A DNA stretch of 64,000 nt from Atopomonas hussainii (lineage in GTDB: Bacteria > Pseudomonadota > Gammaproteobacteria > Pseudomonadales > Pseudomonadaceae), in NCBI RefSeq assembly GCF_900109735.1, contig NZ_FOAS01000002.1:1-64000 (forward strand), written 5' to 3'. Under the pieces are notes generated by a model. The model saw only the letters and a list, made by a program, of their open reading frames with translations. It had not been told where the DNA came from and made no database searches. Made by a program: the position numbers and the translations under genes. Below are positions 9,941 to 18,791 of the stretch, piece after piece; position 1 is the stretch's first letter, and every line of letters starts with the position of its first letter.

Positions 9941-10722
9941 CCCAGCGCGAAAGCGAGCGGTGCGGGGCTGCTGTCTTCCTCCACAGGCCCGTAGTGCGCG
10001 CGAATCAGGGTGAGAAACTCGTCTTTACTGCGTAGCGAACAGGTGCCGCATTGGCCTTCGCTGTTGCTGCATTGGTATTGCAGGCAGCAACCTTCGCGCT
10101 TGGGTAGCCAGTGGCGTAAGCCTTGGCGGCGCACGCCAATCCATTGCAGCTGCTGGCTGATTTTCTCGCCAAAGCTGGCGAGGTAGGCCTGACTGATCTG
10201 CCCGAGTTCTTCGCTGGCAGCGGTGTGGCCAAGAATAAAATTCCACGGCATCACTAGGCTTAGCGCCGCATTGCTCCAAAACACCCCAGGGCCAAGGCCC
10301 AGTTGTCGCCACAGCGGGTAGCTGTGTTTTAGCTGTGCTTGGCTCCATGCGATGAGTTCGGCATGGCTAAACACGGCGCTGCCTTGCGGGTATGTCCAGA
10401 GCCAGCGTTTGTGTGCGGGGCACAGGCCGACCTGCGCGCCCAACTCAAGAGCTGGCTGTTGCAACAAGCTCAGCAGCGCTTGGCGGGCGAAGGTTTGTTG
10501 GCAGTACTGTTTATGCAACACGCTGACTAATACCGTAGCGTTGTCGATGCCCAGTTGTGCGCGCAGTGGTGCGCTGGCTTGCCACAAGGCGTCGCGGCTG
10601 GCGCTGATGGTTGGCCAATGTTCTTGTCGTTGCGGCGCAGGAAGATCACGCAGCTCGGCTATTTCTTCTTGTACGTGCGCGTCGTTGGGCAATAGCTGGT
10701 GGTATAGGGCGGTAAAGTTCAT
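9937..10722 (-). CDS. fhuF: FhuF-like ferric siderophore reductase
   Basis: A 261-residue cytoplasmic protein that probably reduces the iron of imported ferric hydroxamates so it can be released. The C-terminal Cys cluster, GCCLQYQC followed by CGTC near residues 225-243, matches the unusual CC-x(n)-C-x2-C [2Fe-2S] motif of E. coli FhuF, with one extra cysteine. The ATG overlaps the fhuB stop in ATGA (10719-10722), so it is the last gene of the iutA-fhuCDB operon. Its stop codon is shared in antisense with the convergent dehydrogenase gene. Confidence 0.88.
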   Translation of the reverse strand: MNFTALYHQLLPNDAHVQEEIAELRDLPAPQRQEHWPTISASRDALWQASAPLRAQLGIDNATVLVSVLHKQYCQQTFARQALLSLLQQPALELGAQVGLCPAHKRWLWTYPQGSAVFSHAELIAWSQAQLKHSYPLWRQLGLGPGVFWSNAALSLVMPWNFILGHTAASEELGQISQAYLASFGEKISQQLQWIGVRRQGLRHWLPKREGCCLQYQCSNSEGQCGTCSLRSKDEFLTLIRAHYGPVEEDSSPAPLAFALG

Positions 10723-12689
10723 TGGGCGCGCCCTCCGCGTAGGCCAATTAAAAAGTACAAACCGCCGACTAACGTAGCCAGCAGCCCGGCAGGCAGTTGG
10801 AAGGGGTAGAGCACGTTACGCCCCAGCCAGTCGGCCAACACCATTAAGCAAGCGCCGATCAGGCTGCCGATCAGCAGTTGTTGGCGCACTCGCTGCGCGC
10901 CGAGCAAGCGCGCCATGTGCGGGGCCATCAAGCCAATAAAACTCAACGGGCCGATCAGCAAGGTGGCGCTGGCGGTTAACAGTGCTGCCAAACTCAGCAG
11001 GCTCAAGCGGGCCTTGCCGAGATTCAGGCCTAGACCGCGCGCGGCTTCGGCGCCGAGGCCGAGCAGGGTTAGCCAGCGGCTGCCCGCCCAGCACAGCGCA
11101 CCGAGCACTAGGGCCAGTGCTAGCAGGCTGAGCGACTGAGTGAGGCTAGTGTGATAGGTCGAACCGGCCAGCCAGAACAACAATGGCTGCAAGCGTGGAT
11201 CACCACTGGCCAGAAGTAAGTGCAGCACGGCATCGAGCAGGGCGGCGATGGCAATCCCCGCCAGTAACAAGCGCTGCGGTGAATATTGGCTGCGCCGCGA
11301 CAGGCTGAGCAAAAAGCCTAAGGTCAGCGCGCTGCCCACTGCGCCGGCTAGCAACTGGGCGCTGCGTCCAGCATCGGCCCACAGCAACACCAGTGCGATT
11401 AAGCCGAGCGCGCTGCCGGCGCTGATGCCTAACACTTCAGGACTGGCCAACGGGTTGTTGGCCAAGCGCTGCAAAACTGTACCGGCCAAAGCCAGCAAGA
11501 TACCGGCGGCTAACGCGGCCAACACGCGTGGCAAGCGCCACGGCAAGGTTTGCGCCCAGCTAGTGGTGTCGATCAGCCAGTGCGCTTGGCCTGCGCCGCT
11601 AAACAATGCGAGCAACAGAATGCCGACCAGCAAAGCGCTTAAACCTTTTAGGCCAATGCGCGCGGGGCGTGTGTTCAGCGCTAGGCTGTCTTGCCCGCCG
11701 TTTAAGCCGCGCACCTGCGGCAATAGCCATAACAGCAGCGGTGCGCCGATCAGTGCGGTGGCGGCGCCGGTGGGCAGCCAGCCGCTGCCCAGTTGCTCGG
11801 CCCATTGCAGCGCTTGGTCGGTGAGGGTGAGGATCAGCGCGCCGCACAGCGGTGCCCAAAACAGTTGCTGACTAAAGCGTCGTGCGCCCAGCAGGCGTGC
11901 TAGCGCAGGGCCGGCGAGGCCAATAAAGGCAAACACGCCCAGTGCGCTGGTGATGCAGGCGCACAGCCATACGGCAGCCAGCAAGGCGGCGAGGCGTAGC
12001 CAAAAAAGCGGAATGCCTAGGCCACGTGCTTGTTCATCTTGCAGGGCCAATAACCCCAGCGGGCGGCTGATTAGCACAATGGCTAGTGCGCCGATGAGCA
12101 GGCGCGGCCAGAGAAAGCTCACCGCACTCCAGTCTTGCTGATTCAGCGAGCCGGCGCCCCACAAGAACAAGCCGGACAGGCGCTGCTCATGCAGCAAAAT
12201 CAATGCGCCACTTAAGGCGCCGCAGTACAAGCCCACCACTAAACCAGCCAACACCACGGCCAGCGGCGATAGTTGTCGTCCCCAAGCCAAACTTAGCACC
12301 AGCGCCAGTGCGCCTAAGCCGCCGATTAGGGCCAGCCATTCGTTGCCGGGGTTTAGGCTGGCGGGCAGAAACAAGCTGCCGGCGGCCATTGCCAGCTGTG
12401 CGCCACCGGCGATGCCCAGCGTGCTGGGCGAGGCAATCGGGTTGCGCAGCACTTGCTGCAACACTAAACCGGCCAATGCCAGCGCCGCACCGGCTAAAGC
12501 ACCGGCGGTTAAGCGAGGCAGCAGGCTGTACCAGATCAACAGTTGGCGATAGTCGTCGTTACTGGGCTGGCGCAGGCTGGTGAGCCATTCTTGCCACGGC
12601 AGCACTTGGCCAACTTGCGCCGCCAAAAGGCCTGCGCAGAGTAAAAACAGGCCGCTACCGAGTAACGGCAAGCGCACGCTGGGGGTCAT
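10719..12689 (-). CDS. fhuB: Ferric hydroxamate ABC transporter permease FhuB (two-domain)
   Basis: A 656-residue permease made of two fused FecCD-type halves, each with about ten membrane segments, as in E. coli FhuB. Each half carries the coupling-helix region (FIGLAGPALARLLGARR and FIGLMAPHMARLLGAQR) that contacts FhuC. The start at 12689 overlaps the fhuD stop in ATGA; a longer upstream frame lacks family similarity. It sits in the inner membrane and moves hydroxamate-bound iron delivered by FhuD into the cytoplasm. Confidence 0.95.
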   Translation of the reverse strand: MTPSVRLPLLGSGLFLLCAGLLAAQVGQVLPWQEWLTSLRQPSNDDYRQLLIWYSLLPRLTAGALAGAALALAGLVLQQVLRNPIASPSTLGIAGGAQLAMAAGSLFLPASLNPGNEWLALIGGLGALALVLSLAWGRQLSPLAVVLAGLVVGLYCGALSGALILLHEQRLSGLFLWGAGSLNQQDWSAVSFLWPRLLIGALAIVLISRPLGLLALQDEQARGLGIPLFWLRLAALLAAVWLCACITSALGVFAFIGLAGPALARLLGARRFSQQLFWAPLCGALILTLTDQALQWAEQLGSGWLPTGAATALIGAPLLLWLLPQVRGLNGGQDSLALNTRPARIGLKGLSALLVGILLLALFSGAGQAHWLIDTTSWAQTLPWRLPRVLAALAAGILLALAGTVLQRLANNPLASPEVLGISAGSALGLIALVLLWADAGRSAQLLAGAVGSALTLGFLLSLSRRSQYSPQRLLLAGIAIAALLDAVLHLLLASGDPRLQPLLFWLAGSTYHTSLTQSLSLLALALVLGALCWAGSRWLTLLGLGAEAARGLGLNLGKARLSLLSLAALLTASATLLIGPLSFIGLMAPHMARLLGAQRVRQQLLIGSLIGACLMVLADWLGRNVLYPFQLPAGLLATLVGGLYFLIGLRGGRAQ

Positions 12690-13594
12690 GGTGTGCTCGT
12701 CAGTTGCTCGGTAAGCAAGCGCGCCAAGCGCTCGGCCGCGTGCAGACCGCCAAAGGCCCATACCGGTTCTAGACTGTGCACACGTTGCTCGCGGACAAAC
12801 TCACGCGCGCGCCATAGTGGGCTGTTGGTCATGATTTCGAGGGTTTTGTCCGGCACCGGCTGGAAGTAAAACAGTGTGCTGTTGGGCTGCACTTGCAGCT
12901 GCTCAACCCCTTGAGTGGCGAAACCCCAATAGTTGGTTTCGCCGTGCCACGCATTCTTCAGGCCGAGTTTATCCAGCGTGGCTTGATACAAACCCTCGCC
13001 GCCATGCACGCGCAGATGGCGCGGGTCGACGATATTCACCAGCGCCACCGGCCCTTGGGCATCGCCCAGCTGCGCGCGATAGCCAGCGAATTGTTCGTTG
13101 ATGCGGGTCAGTAGTGCTTGTGCTTCGGCTTCTTTACCCAGCACTTCGCCCATCTGTAGGGTGATCTGTTCGGCACGTTGCCACGGCTGGCGGTCTTCGG
13201 TGTAGATAGAGAGCACCATCACCGGGGCGATTTTCTCCAGCTTATCCAGCAGCGGCGCATAGTCGCGCGGCACCAGAATGAGCTCGGGCTTAAGGGCTTG
13301 TAGTACTTCGAGATTCGGTTCGCGGCGTGAGCCTAGATCGGCCACGCTGTCGGGCAGTGCTGGCTCGGCGACCCACTCCCGGTAGCCATCGGTTTCGGCC
13401 ATGGCGATGGGCGTGACGCCTAAGTCCAAGGCGATCTCGCCGAGGCTCCATTCGAGGGTGACGATGCGCTCCGGGATTTTATCCAGCGTGACGCTGCCGT
13501 TTTCATGGGCATAGGTGGCGGCGTGAGTGAAGCCAGACAGCGCTAAGCACAGGCCGCCAAGCAGCGCGGGGAAGGGGAAACGAAACATGGGCAT
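12686..13594 (-). CDS. fhuD: Periplasmic ferric hydroxamate-binding protein FhuD
   Basis: A 302-residue class III substrate-binding protein with a signal peptide (hydrophobic core LLGGLCLALSGFTHA, cleavage near residue 26). The helical-backbone fold is indicated by PERIVTLEWSLGEIALDLGV, the ADLGSRREPNLEVLQALKPELIL stretch and a C-terminal HAAERLARLL helix. The ATG at 13594 overlaps the fhuC TAA by one base; a second Met two codons later is an alternative. It should receive ferric aerobactin-type ligands from the receptor and deliver them to FhuB. Confidence 0.92.
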   Translation of the reverse strand: MPMFRFPFPALLGGLCLALSGFTHAATYAHENGSVTLDKIPERIVTLEWSLGEIALDLGVTPIAMAETDGYREWVAEPALPDSVADLGSRREPNLEVLQALKPELILVPRDYAPLLDKLEKIAPVMVLSIYTEDRQPWQRAEQITLQMGEVLGKEAEAQALLTRINEQFAGYRAQLGDAQGPVALVNIVDPRHLRVHGGEGLYQATLDKLGLKNAWHGETNYWGFATQGVEQLQVQPNSTLFYFQPVPDKTLEIMTNSPLWRAREFVREQRVHSLEPVWAFGGLHAAERLARLLTEQLTSTP

Positions 13595-14361
13595 TACTCG
13601 ATAAACGCCAGCGGCAGCGCACTGCCGGGGGCGAAGAGGGTTTGCATAGGCACGCCATACAAGGCGGTGAGCTGCGCGGGCTGGAGCAGATCGGCCGGGG
13701 TGCCTTGAAACACCAGCTGGCCTTGACGCAGGGCGATAATGTCGTCGCAAATGCGGCTGGCGAGGTTCACATCGTGCAGCACGATGATGACGCCCAGCTG
13801 TAGCTCATCGCACAACTGACGAATCAGCTGCAGCACTTGCAGTTGATGGGCGACATCGAGCGCTGAGGTTGGCTCATCCAGCAACATAAAGCGGCTGTTT
13901 TGCGCCAACAACATGGCCAGCCACGCGCGCTGGCGTTCGCCGCCGGAGAGATAGTTCACTGCGGCATGGCTAAGGCTACTTAGCCCCGTGCGCTCAATGG
14001 CTTGCTCGACGTGTTGTTGATCGTCGTGGCTAAAACGCCCCAGCGGGCCGTGCCAAGGGTAGCGGCCTAGGGCGACCAGTTCGCGCACCGTTAAACCATC
14101 AGTTAGCGGCGGGTGCTGCGGCAGATAAGCCACTTGGCGGGCAAAGGCGCGTGCCGACCAGTTGGCGAGGCGTTGTTCTTGATAGCGAATGTCGCCGCTT
14201 GAGGGCGAGTGTTGGCGGGCCAGTAGCTTAAGCAGCGTGGATTTGCCCGAGCCGTTATGGCCCAGCAACCCGGTGATGCAGCCCGGTTTAAGCTGCAACG
14301 ACAAAGGCGCCAGCAGCGTGCGGCTGCCGGCGCGAAACGTCACCTTATCCAGTTCAAACAT
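13594..14361 (-). CDS. fhuC: Ferric hydroxamate ABC transporter ATPase FhuC
   Basis: A 255-residue ABC ATPase. Walker A is GHNGSGKST near residue 38, the signature is LSGGERQRAWLAMLLAQ near 137, and Walker B is FMLLDEPTSALD near 158, with the switch His in VIIVLHDVN. The start MFELDK at 14361 was chosen over the longer frame that begins inside the upstream hairpin. It powers FhuB. Separated from iutA by 36 bases containing a GC-rich hairpin. Confidence 0.95.
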   Translation of the reverse strand: MFELDKVTFRAGSRTLLAPLSLQLKPGCITGLLGHNGSGKSTLLKLLARQHSPSSGDIRYQEQRLANWSARAFARQVAYLPQHPPLTDGLTVRELVALGRYPWHGPLGRFSHDDQQHVEQAIERTGLSSLSHAAVNYLSGGERQRAWLAMLLAQNSRFMLLDEPTSALDVAHQLQVLQLIRQLCDELQLGVIIVLHDVNLASRICDDIIALRQGQLVFQGTPADLLQPAQLTALYGVPMQTLFAPGSALPLAFIE

Positions 14362-14370
14362 AACTAGGCG

Positions 14371-14390
14371 GCCCCGGCCACAGCCGGGGC
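14371..14390 (-). repeat. GC-rich hairpin between iutA and fhuC
   Basis: GCCCCGGC (14371-14378) and GCCGGGGC (14383-14390) form a perfect 8-bp stem with a CACA loop in the 36-base gap between the receptor stop and fhuC. There is no U tract on the minus strand, so it looks more like an RNA-processing or stabilising element than a terminator. It could set a higher level of receptor than of transporter mRNA. Confidence 0.55.
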
Positions 14391-14397
14391 GCACTCC

Positions 14398-16635
14398 TTA
14401 GAACGACACGTTGTAGGTGAGGCTGTAGGTGCGGCCACGACCGTGGTAGTCGAACAGGCCGACCGGTGCCAAGGCGCCGTAGAACACTTGCGCACGCTGG
14501 CCCCACACGGTGGTGTAGTCCTTGTCGAGCAGGTTCTGGATGCCGAAGGTCAAATCGCCGACCGGCAGCTTTTGCGTGGCCAGTAGATCGAACAAGGCAT
14601 AACCGTCGATGCTGTTGCTCTTCTCGTCGCTCAAGTTAAAGGAGCGTACGCCTTGCAAACGCACGCTTTGCTCGGCGCCATACCAGCCCACAAACGCACC
14701 GGCCTTAGACGGGCTGGCGCTGGTGACGTCTTGCTTATCCCAGCTGCCGTCGGTCTTTTGCTGCGAGCGCAGGGCCAAGCCGTTGGCGCCAATCTGCCAG
14801 GCGTCGTTCAGCCAGTAACTGACTTGCGCCTCAAGTCCATAGTTGCGTTTTTTGTCATCCAGCTGCTGCACGGCCAAGGTGCTGCTGTCGTAAGTGATGC
14901 TCTTATCGCTCCAGGCGTAGAACAGCGCCGCTTGGGCATCCAAGGCGCCGTCGTTGTAGCGATAGCCCCACTCGACTTGCTTGGTTTTGATGCCGTCCAG
15001 AGGGGAGTCATCGACACTTACGCCTTTGTTTAAGCGCCAGTGGCCAGCAACCAAGCTGTAGTTGCCAAAGCCGTAGTACTTGGCTGGGTCGGGCAGCTCG
15101 AAGCCTTCCGAGTAGTTCAGCCAAGTCTGTTGTTGGTCGTCCAGCTTGTACACGGCGCCGGCGTTATACAGGGTGACGTCGTAGTCTTTTTCGCCGCCGG
15201 GAATCGCATCAGCGCTCACGCCGAGTGCTGTTGTACCCATGGCTTTACCGGCAGCAATGGCGATTTGCTGCTGCGCGCCGACAAAGCTACCGACCTCGGT
15301 TTCCATCTTTTGATGACGTACACCGGCGGATAGGGTCAGCTTGTCAGTGGCCTTAAAGCTGGCTTGCGAGAAGGCCGACACGCTTTTGATGTCGATGCCC
15401 GGATAGCGGCCCACAGAGGCGTATTTATCAGCGGTTAGACCGCCGCTTTGCGCTGCTTTGTTGAGGTCGAACAGGGTCTGGCTGGAGTCGAAGTTTTCTT
15501 TGTCGGCATCCAGTCCGTAAGTCAGGTCGAAGCGATCCCAGCTCTTGTTCAGCACCAGTTTCACGCCAAAGGCATCGGTGTCTTGCTGTGAGGCCGAATA
15601 GTACGACTGGAAGGGGTTTACGTTAGTGCCCGAGAAACGCACGCTGGGGAAGGGGTTAAAGGCCATCTCTTCCTGACGGTAATAGGCCTGAATGTAGGCG
15701 CTATGACCGAGAATTTCCGGAATGTGGTAAGTGGCGTTGTACATCTGGCGATTGGTTTCTGGGTCGAGATCGCTGTCCCAGCCATCTTCCACGCCAAAGC
15801 CTTGGCCGGTGCGCAGAGCGCTGAAGTTCTGCCCCAGATACAGGCCGTCATCGCCGTTGTAGCCCGAGTCATAGATCTGCGCGCCCAAGTTGATGCTGTG
15901 GCCGTTGGGCAGCACGATGTCCAAGTTGCCCATGATGTCGGTGGACTGGTTGTACTGCAGGTCGGTCTGGGTGATGTCCATCAGCACGCGGTCGCCGTTG
16001 CCATCGTACGCGGCACCGTTTTGTTGATAGGCCACCGACAGGCGGCCAAAGACATTCTCGCTGCCACCGGAGATGGCTTGGGCGGCGCGCCAGTCGAGGT
16101 CTTCGCTGGTTTCAAAGCCGCTGCGCAGGCCCACTTGGCTATCAAACTTAGCCGCACCCGGCTGGCCTTTCTTGGTGACGATATTGATGATGCCGCCAGT
16201 GGCGCCACCGCCGTACAGCGCATTGGCGCCGGAGAGCACTTCGATACGGGCAATATTGAACGGATCAATCGAGTCGAACTGACGGCTAATGCCGCGCGCG
16301 CTGTTTAGGGACACGCCGTCGATCATCACCAGCACGCTGCGGCCACGCAGGTTCTGACCGTTGTTGGTACGGCCTTGTGCGCCAATATCCAGGCCCGGAA
16401 TCAACTGGCCCAGCGCTTCTTTCAGCGGTACGCCAGCGCGTGCCTGCTGCTGGATTTGTTCTTCTTCCACCACCCACACAGTGCCGGGCAGCTCACTGAT
16501 TTGTGTTGGGGTACGCGCGCCGACTACAACGACTTCGTCGAGTTGCGTGGCAGCGCTGGCTACCGACGACAAACAAACACCGGCAAGCAGGCTCAAAGCA
16601 AAAGGCGGTTTACGCACAGCGGACAGGTACTGCAT
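14398..16635 (-). CDS. iutA: TonB-dependent ferric aerobactin receptor (IutA-like)
   Basis: A 745-residue outer-membrane receptor. A signal peptide (cleavage near SSVASA, residue 28) is followed by a TonB box-like LDEVVVVGAR, then the plug (about 40-160) with IDPFNIARIEVLSGANALYGGGATGGIINIV, and a 22-strand barrel ending in the aromatic tail TYSLTYNVSF. From memory it follows E. coli IutA along most of its length, including FPSVR, AWLNFS-like, ELPDPAKYYG and DYTTVWGQRA segments. It heads the fhuCDBF operon, fitting import of hydroxamate-citrate siderophores. No synthesis genes are in the window, so it may take up other species' siderophores. Confidence 0.92.
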   Translation of the reverse strand: MQYLSAVRKPPFALSLLAGVCLSSVASAATQLDEVVVVGARTPTQISELPGTVWVVEEEQIQQQARAGVPLKEALGQLIPGLDIGAQGRTNNGQNLRGRSVLVMIDGVSLNSARGISRQFDSIDPFNIARIEVLSGANALYGGGATGGIINIVTKKGQPGAAKFDSQVGLRSGFETSEDLDWRAAQAISGGSENVFGRLSVAYQQNGAAYDGNGDRVLMDITQTDLQYNQSTDIMGNLDIVLPNGHSINLGAQIYDSGYNGDDGLYLGQNFSALRTGQGFGVEDGWDSDLDPETNRQMYNATYHIPEILGHSAYIQAYYRQEEMAFNPFPSVRFSGTNVNPFQSYYSASQQDTDAFGVKLVLNKSWDRFDLTYGLDADKENFDSSQTLFDLNKAAQSGGLTADKYASVGRYPGIDIKSVSAFSQASFKATDKLTLSAGVRHQKMETEVGSFVGAQQQIAIAAGKAMGTTALGVSADAIPGGEKDYDVTLYNAGAVYKLDDQQQTWLNYSEGFELPDPAKYYGFGNYSLVAGHWRLNKGVSVDDSPLDGIKTKQVEWGYRYNDGALDAQAALFYAWSDKSITYDSSTLAVQQLDDKKRNYGLEAQVSYWLNDAWQIGANGLALRSQQKTDGSWDKQDVTSASPSKAGAFVGWYGAEQSVRLQGVRSFNLSDEKSNSIDGYALFDLLATQKLPVGDLTFGIQNLLDKDYTTVWGQRAQVFYGALAPVGLFDYHGRGRTYSLTYNVSF

Positions 16636-17001
16636 GAGTTCGATCCCTGGGTGGCTTTAAAGAGGATGCGAAACTTAGTGCAAGTGAGAACGAATATCAA
16701 CCGTAAATATTTTGCGGTTGTTCTAGCTCATGTTGTCAGGCTCTTGGTGAGTGTGTGTTCGTTTCTCTTGGTTGACGATTGAGGGGCACCCGCGAGCCTT
16801 CGCTGGATGCACGATTAGACGCAGGAGCGCGCTGACATCCTCTTCCGTAGGGTGTTGGAGAGGCAACTATATGAGCATGTGCTATGCATAGAGTTTGCTG
16901 CCCCACTTGCTGTGGGTGCGTAGGTCCGGTGAAGCCGAGGCGGTCGGGTGATGTTGAGCGCTTGGTGTCGTTAAATCGCAACGTTTATGGAGGAGGGATG
17001 C
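16636..17001. other. Intergenic region between iutA and the next gene
   Basis: A 366-base divergent region. It holds the candidate Fur site at 16685-16699 and presumably both promoters, but I see no convincing -35/-10 pair for the plus-strand gene. The minus-strand frame at 16736-16981 has no family similarity and no ribosome-binding site, and I do not call it a gene. Confidence 0.6.
16685..16699 (-). promoter_or_regulatory. Candidate Fur box upstream of iutA
   Basis: Read on the minus strand, TGATATT-C-GTTCTCA matches 11 of 14 positions of the 7-1-7 Fur motif TGATAAT-N-ATTATCA. It lies 50 bases before the iutA start. The match to the 19-bp consensus is weaker (about 11 of 19), so confidence rests partly on the iron-uptake context. 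Confidence 0.55.
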
Positions 17002-17409
17002 ATGGAAGCTTTTTTGGCAGTTATTGGTTTCAGTAACGGCTTGGTGATCAGCGGTGTGCTTGGCGGGGTGTTAGGCAGCTTCGCTAATGCGGTACGGCAT
17101 ACCATTAATTTAGAGGGGCCGCCGCGCCATGAAAGCGAGCTAACTTGGGCATCTAAAGACCTGCAAGAAAAACGAGGCGCTTGGTTATTTCTTCGTTGCT
17201 TTTTGGGCGGCGTAATCGGCTTGGTGCTGGGGCTCTATTTCGTCGGCGCACTGCACGAAACCCTTGGCACTTTTGCCAAGGTTGTAGCCCTGTCGATCAT
17301 CGTGGGATACAGCGCGCCGGTTTTGCTTGAGACTCAAGAGCGCTTAATGAAGGCTCGTTTGGCGAGTTTGTCAGCCAGTGCAGATACAAAGCCAGAGGCA
17401 GCGGATTGA
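17002..17409 (+). CDS. Small membrane protein of unknown function
   Basis: A 135-residue protein starting MEAFLAVIGF. The ATG at 17002 was preferred to 16987 because GGAGGAGGG lies at 16989-16997, inside the longer frame and ideally spaced. It has a glycine-rich N-terminal membrane segment (SGVLGGVLGSFANAV), a polar loop with conserved-looking WASKDLQEKRGAW, then two further segments (GGVIGLVLGLYFVGAL and VVALSIIVGYSAPVLL) and a charged tail. I do not recognise the family. It ends 15 bases from the convergent gene at 17425. Confidence 0.65.
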   Translation: MEAFLAVIGFSNGLVISGVLGGVLGSFANAVRHTINLEGPPRHESELTWASKDLQEKRGAWLFLRCFLGGVIGLVLGLYFVGALHETLGTFAKVVALSIIVGYSAPVLLETQERLMKARLASLSASADTKPEAAD

Positions 17410-17424
17410 TAGTGGCGCGTTAGG

Positions 17425-17805
17425 CTACGGGCGCCTGCTGATTCGCTCGGCTTCGATCGCGCGGGCAATCTCCTGCCACTCTTCGGCAAAGTATTTACGC
17501 AAGAACTTCAGTTTGATGTGCCCGGCGATTTTGCCGAGCACAGTGCGCTTTTTACTGAGGTTTTTGCTGATTTCTTCGGCGAGCCACTTTTCATCAAATG
17601 CCGCCCAGACGGTAGGGATTACCGCAAATGCATTGGCTGCACACACAGGTGTCACTTCGGTGAAAAACATGTGCTCCAGAACAGGAAGTGGGTAATCACA
17701 AATCTGTTTGGCAATGTGCTGGTAGTTAACTTCGGTATCTAGAAATGCGTCTGAAAGCGCGGCCCAAATTTTGATTTGCTCGTCCGGGCTTAAGAGGTCG
17801 TCCAT
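17425..17805 (-). CDS. Small acidic-to-neutral protein, DUF7079-like
   Basis: A 126-residue soluble protein (MDDLLSPDEQIKIWAALSDAFLDTE) with no signal or membrane segment. The pattern 'QIKIW.ALS..FLDTE' followed by 'EV.PV...N' and 'VWA.FDE.WL...I' resembles DUF7079 proteins as I remember them, which occur singly or near polymorphic toxins. No toxin gene is visible here, so an immunity role is only a possibility. It is followed downstream by a convergent membrane protein and preceded by tRNA-Met. Confidence 0.65.
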   Translation of the reverse strand: MDDLLSPDEQIKIWAALSDAFLDTEVNYQHIAKQICDYPLPVLEHMFFTEVTPVCAANAFAVIPTVWAAFDEKWLAEEISKNLSKKRTVLGKIAGHIKLKFLRKYFAEEWQEIARAIEAERISRRP

Positions 17806-17885
17806 GTGTGAGCGTCCGTAGTCACGATGTAGTCACTTCTCCATAAGGCACAAAGGCCTACCCGGAGGTAAGCCTTTGATTTATA

Positions 17886-17962
17886 TGGTAGCAACGAGTG
17901 GACTTGAACCACCGACCCCAGCATTATGAATGCCGTGCTCTAACCAACTGAGCTACGTTGCC
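17886..17962 (-). tRNA. tRNA-Met (CAT), elongator type
   Basis: On the minus strand the sequence begins GGCAACGTAGCTCAGTTGG and folds as a 77-nt cloverleaf with encoded CCA. The anticodon loop is TTCATAA on a 5-bp CGGCA/TGCTG stem, giving anticodon CAT. The T loop GGTTCAAGTCC and the G1-containing acceptor fit elongator tRNA-Met rather than the initiator, which starts CGC. The first acceptor pair is G1-U72; all others are Watson-Crick. Confidence 0.95.
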
Positions 17963-18053
17963 GCAATGGCGCGCATTATTCGCATCTTGGCTTGGGGTGT
18001 CAACCCCTGGAAAAGGGAATAATGCGTTTTTGATCAAGTGCTTAGCGCTAAGC

Positions 18054-18791
18054 CTATTTGGCCGATGAACGGCTTAACTCATAAGCGCAGATGTTCACTG
18101 TGCTGGCGAGGTTGAGCGACTCAATCGCGCCGCTGCCGGCAATGGTAAAGGCCTGCGCGCCCAGTGCAGCCAGTTGCTCGCGGGGTACACCGCGGGCTTC
18201 GTTGCCGAACAGGTAGCAGTCGCTGGCGTGGAAGGCGGGGCTTTGTAGGCTGTCGCCGTGCATGTCGAGGCAGGCGATGTGCTTAAAGCGCGCCGGCAAG
18301 CTGTCTAGGCTGACATCTAACTCCAAGGGCGTGTGGAAGATCGCGCCCATGCTGGCGCGCACCACTTTGGGGTTGTAGGGGTCGACACTGCCGGGGCTCA
18401 GCAGGCAGCGAAAGCCGCCGAACCACGCCAGCGTGCGCAAGATAGTGCCGAGGTTGCCGGGGTCTTGGATCTCATGCAGGTAAATCGCCCGCTCATTGTT
18501 GCCTGCAGGGCTGCTGCTCTGCGGCAGCATAGGCACCACGGCGATGATGCCCTGCGGGGTTTGGGTGTCGGCAATGCTGGCCATCTGCTTTTGGCTGATC
18601 AGCTGGGTTTTAAATGGACTTTGCCAATGTTCGTAGGCGGCGCTGACATACAGCTGGCTGCGTAGCAGCGCGGGGTTTTGCTGGGCGGCTTTTTCAAGCT
18701 CCAGCACTAAATGCTCGCCTTCGAGCAGAAAGTGGCCGAACTGGGCGCGGTACTTTTTCTGCTGCAGTTTTTTGATGTCGTCGAGCTTCAT
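18054..18791 (-). CDS. TrmH/SpoU-family RNA 2'-O-methyltransferase
   Basis: A 245-residue protein with an N-terminal L30e-like RNA-binding domain (residues 1-85; FLLEGEHLVLELEKA) and a SPOUT methyltransferase domain. The knot motifs are visible: LHEIQDPGNLGTILRTLAWFG (motif 1), YLFGNEARGVPREQLA (motif 2) and IAGSGAIESLNLASTVNICAYE (motif 3). It probably methylates a ribose in 23S rRNA or tRNA using SAM. The exact site cannot be assigned. Its ATG overlaps the stop of the upstream flavoprotein in ATGA. Confidence 0.88.
   Translation of the reverse strand: MKLDDIKKLQQKKYRAQFGHFLLEGEHLVLELEKAAQQNPALLRSQLYVSAAYEHWQSPFKTQLISQKQMASIADTQTPQGIIAVVPMLPQSSSPAGNNERAIYLHEIQDPGNLGTILRTLAWFGGFRCLLSPGSVDPYNPKVVRASMGAIFHTPLELDVSLDSLPARFKHIACLDMHGDSLQSPAFHASDCYLFGNEARGVPREQLAALGAQAFTIAGSGAIESLNLASTVNICAYELSRSSAK

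Noticed and set aside
15703-16308. 201-codon plus-strand frame inside iutA
   Set aside because: Mirror frame of a GC-rich gene. Its valine/alanine-rich sequence is the usual antisense translation of a beta-barrel gene.
17886-17962. G1-U72 first pair of tRNA-Met as a novelty
   Set aside because: I believe other Pseudomonas elongator tRNA-Met genes show the same end, so I do not treat it as unusual.
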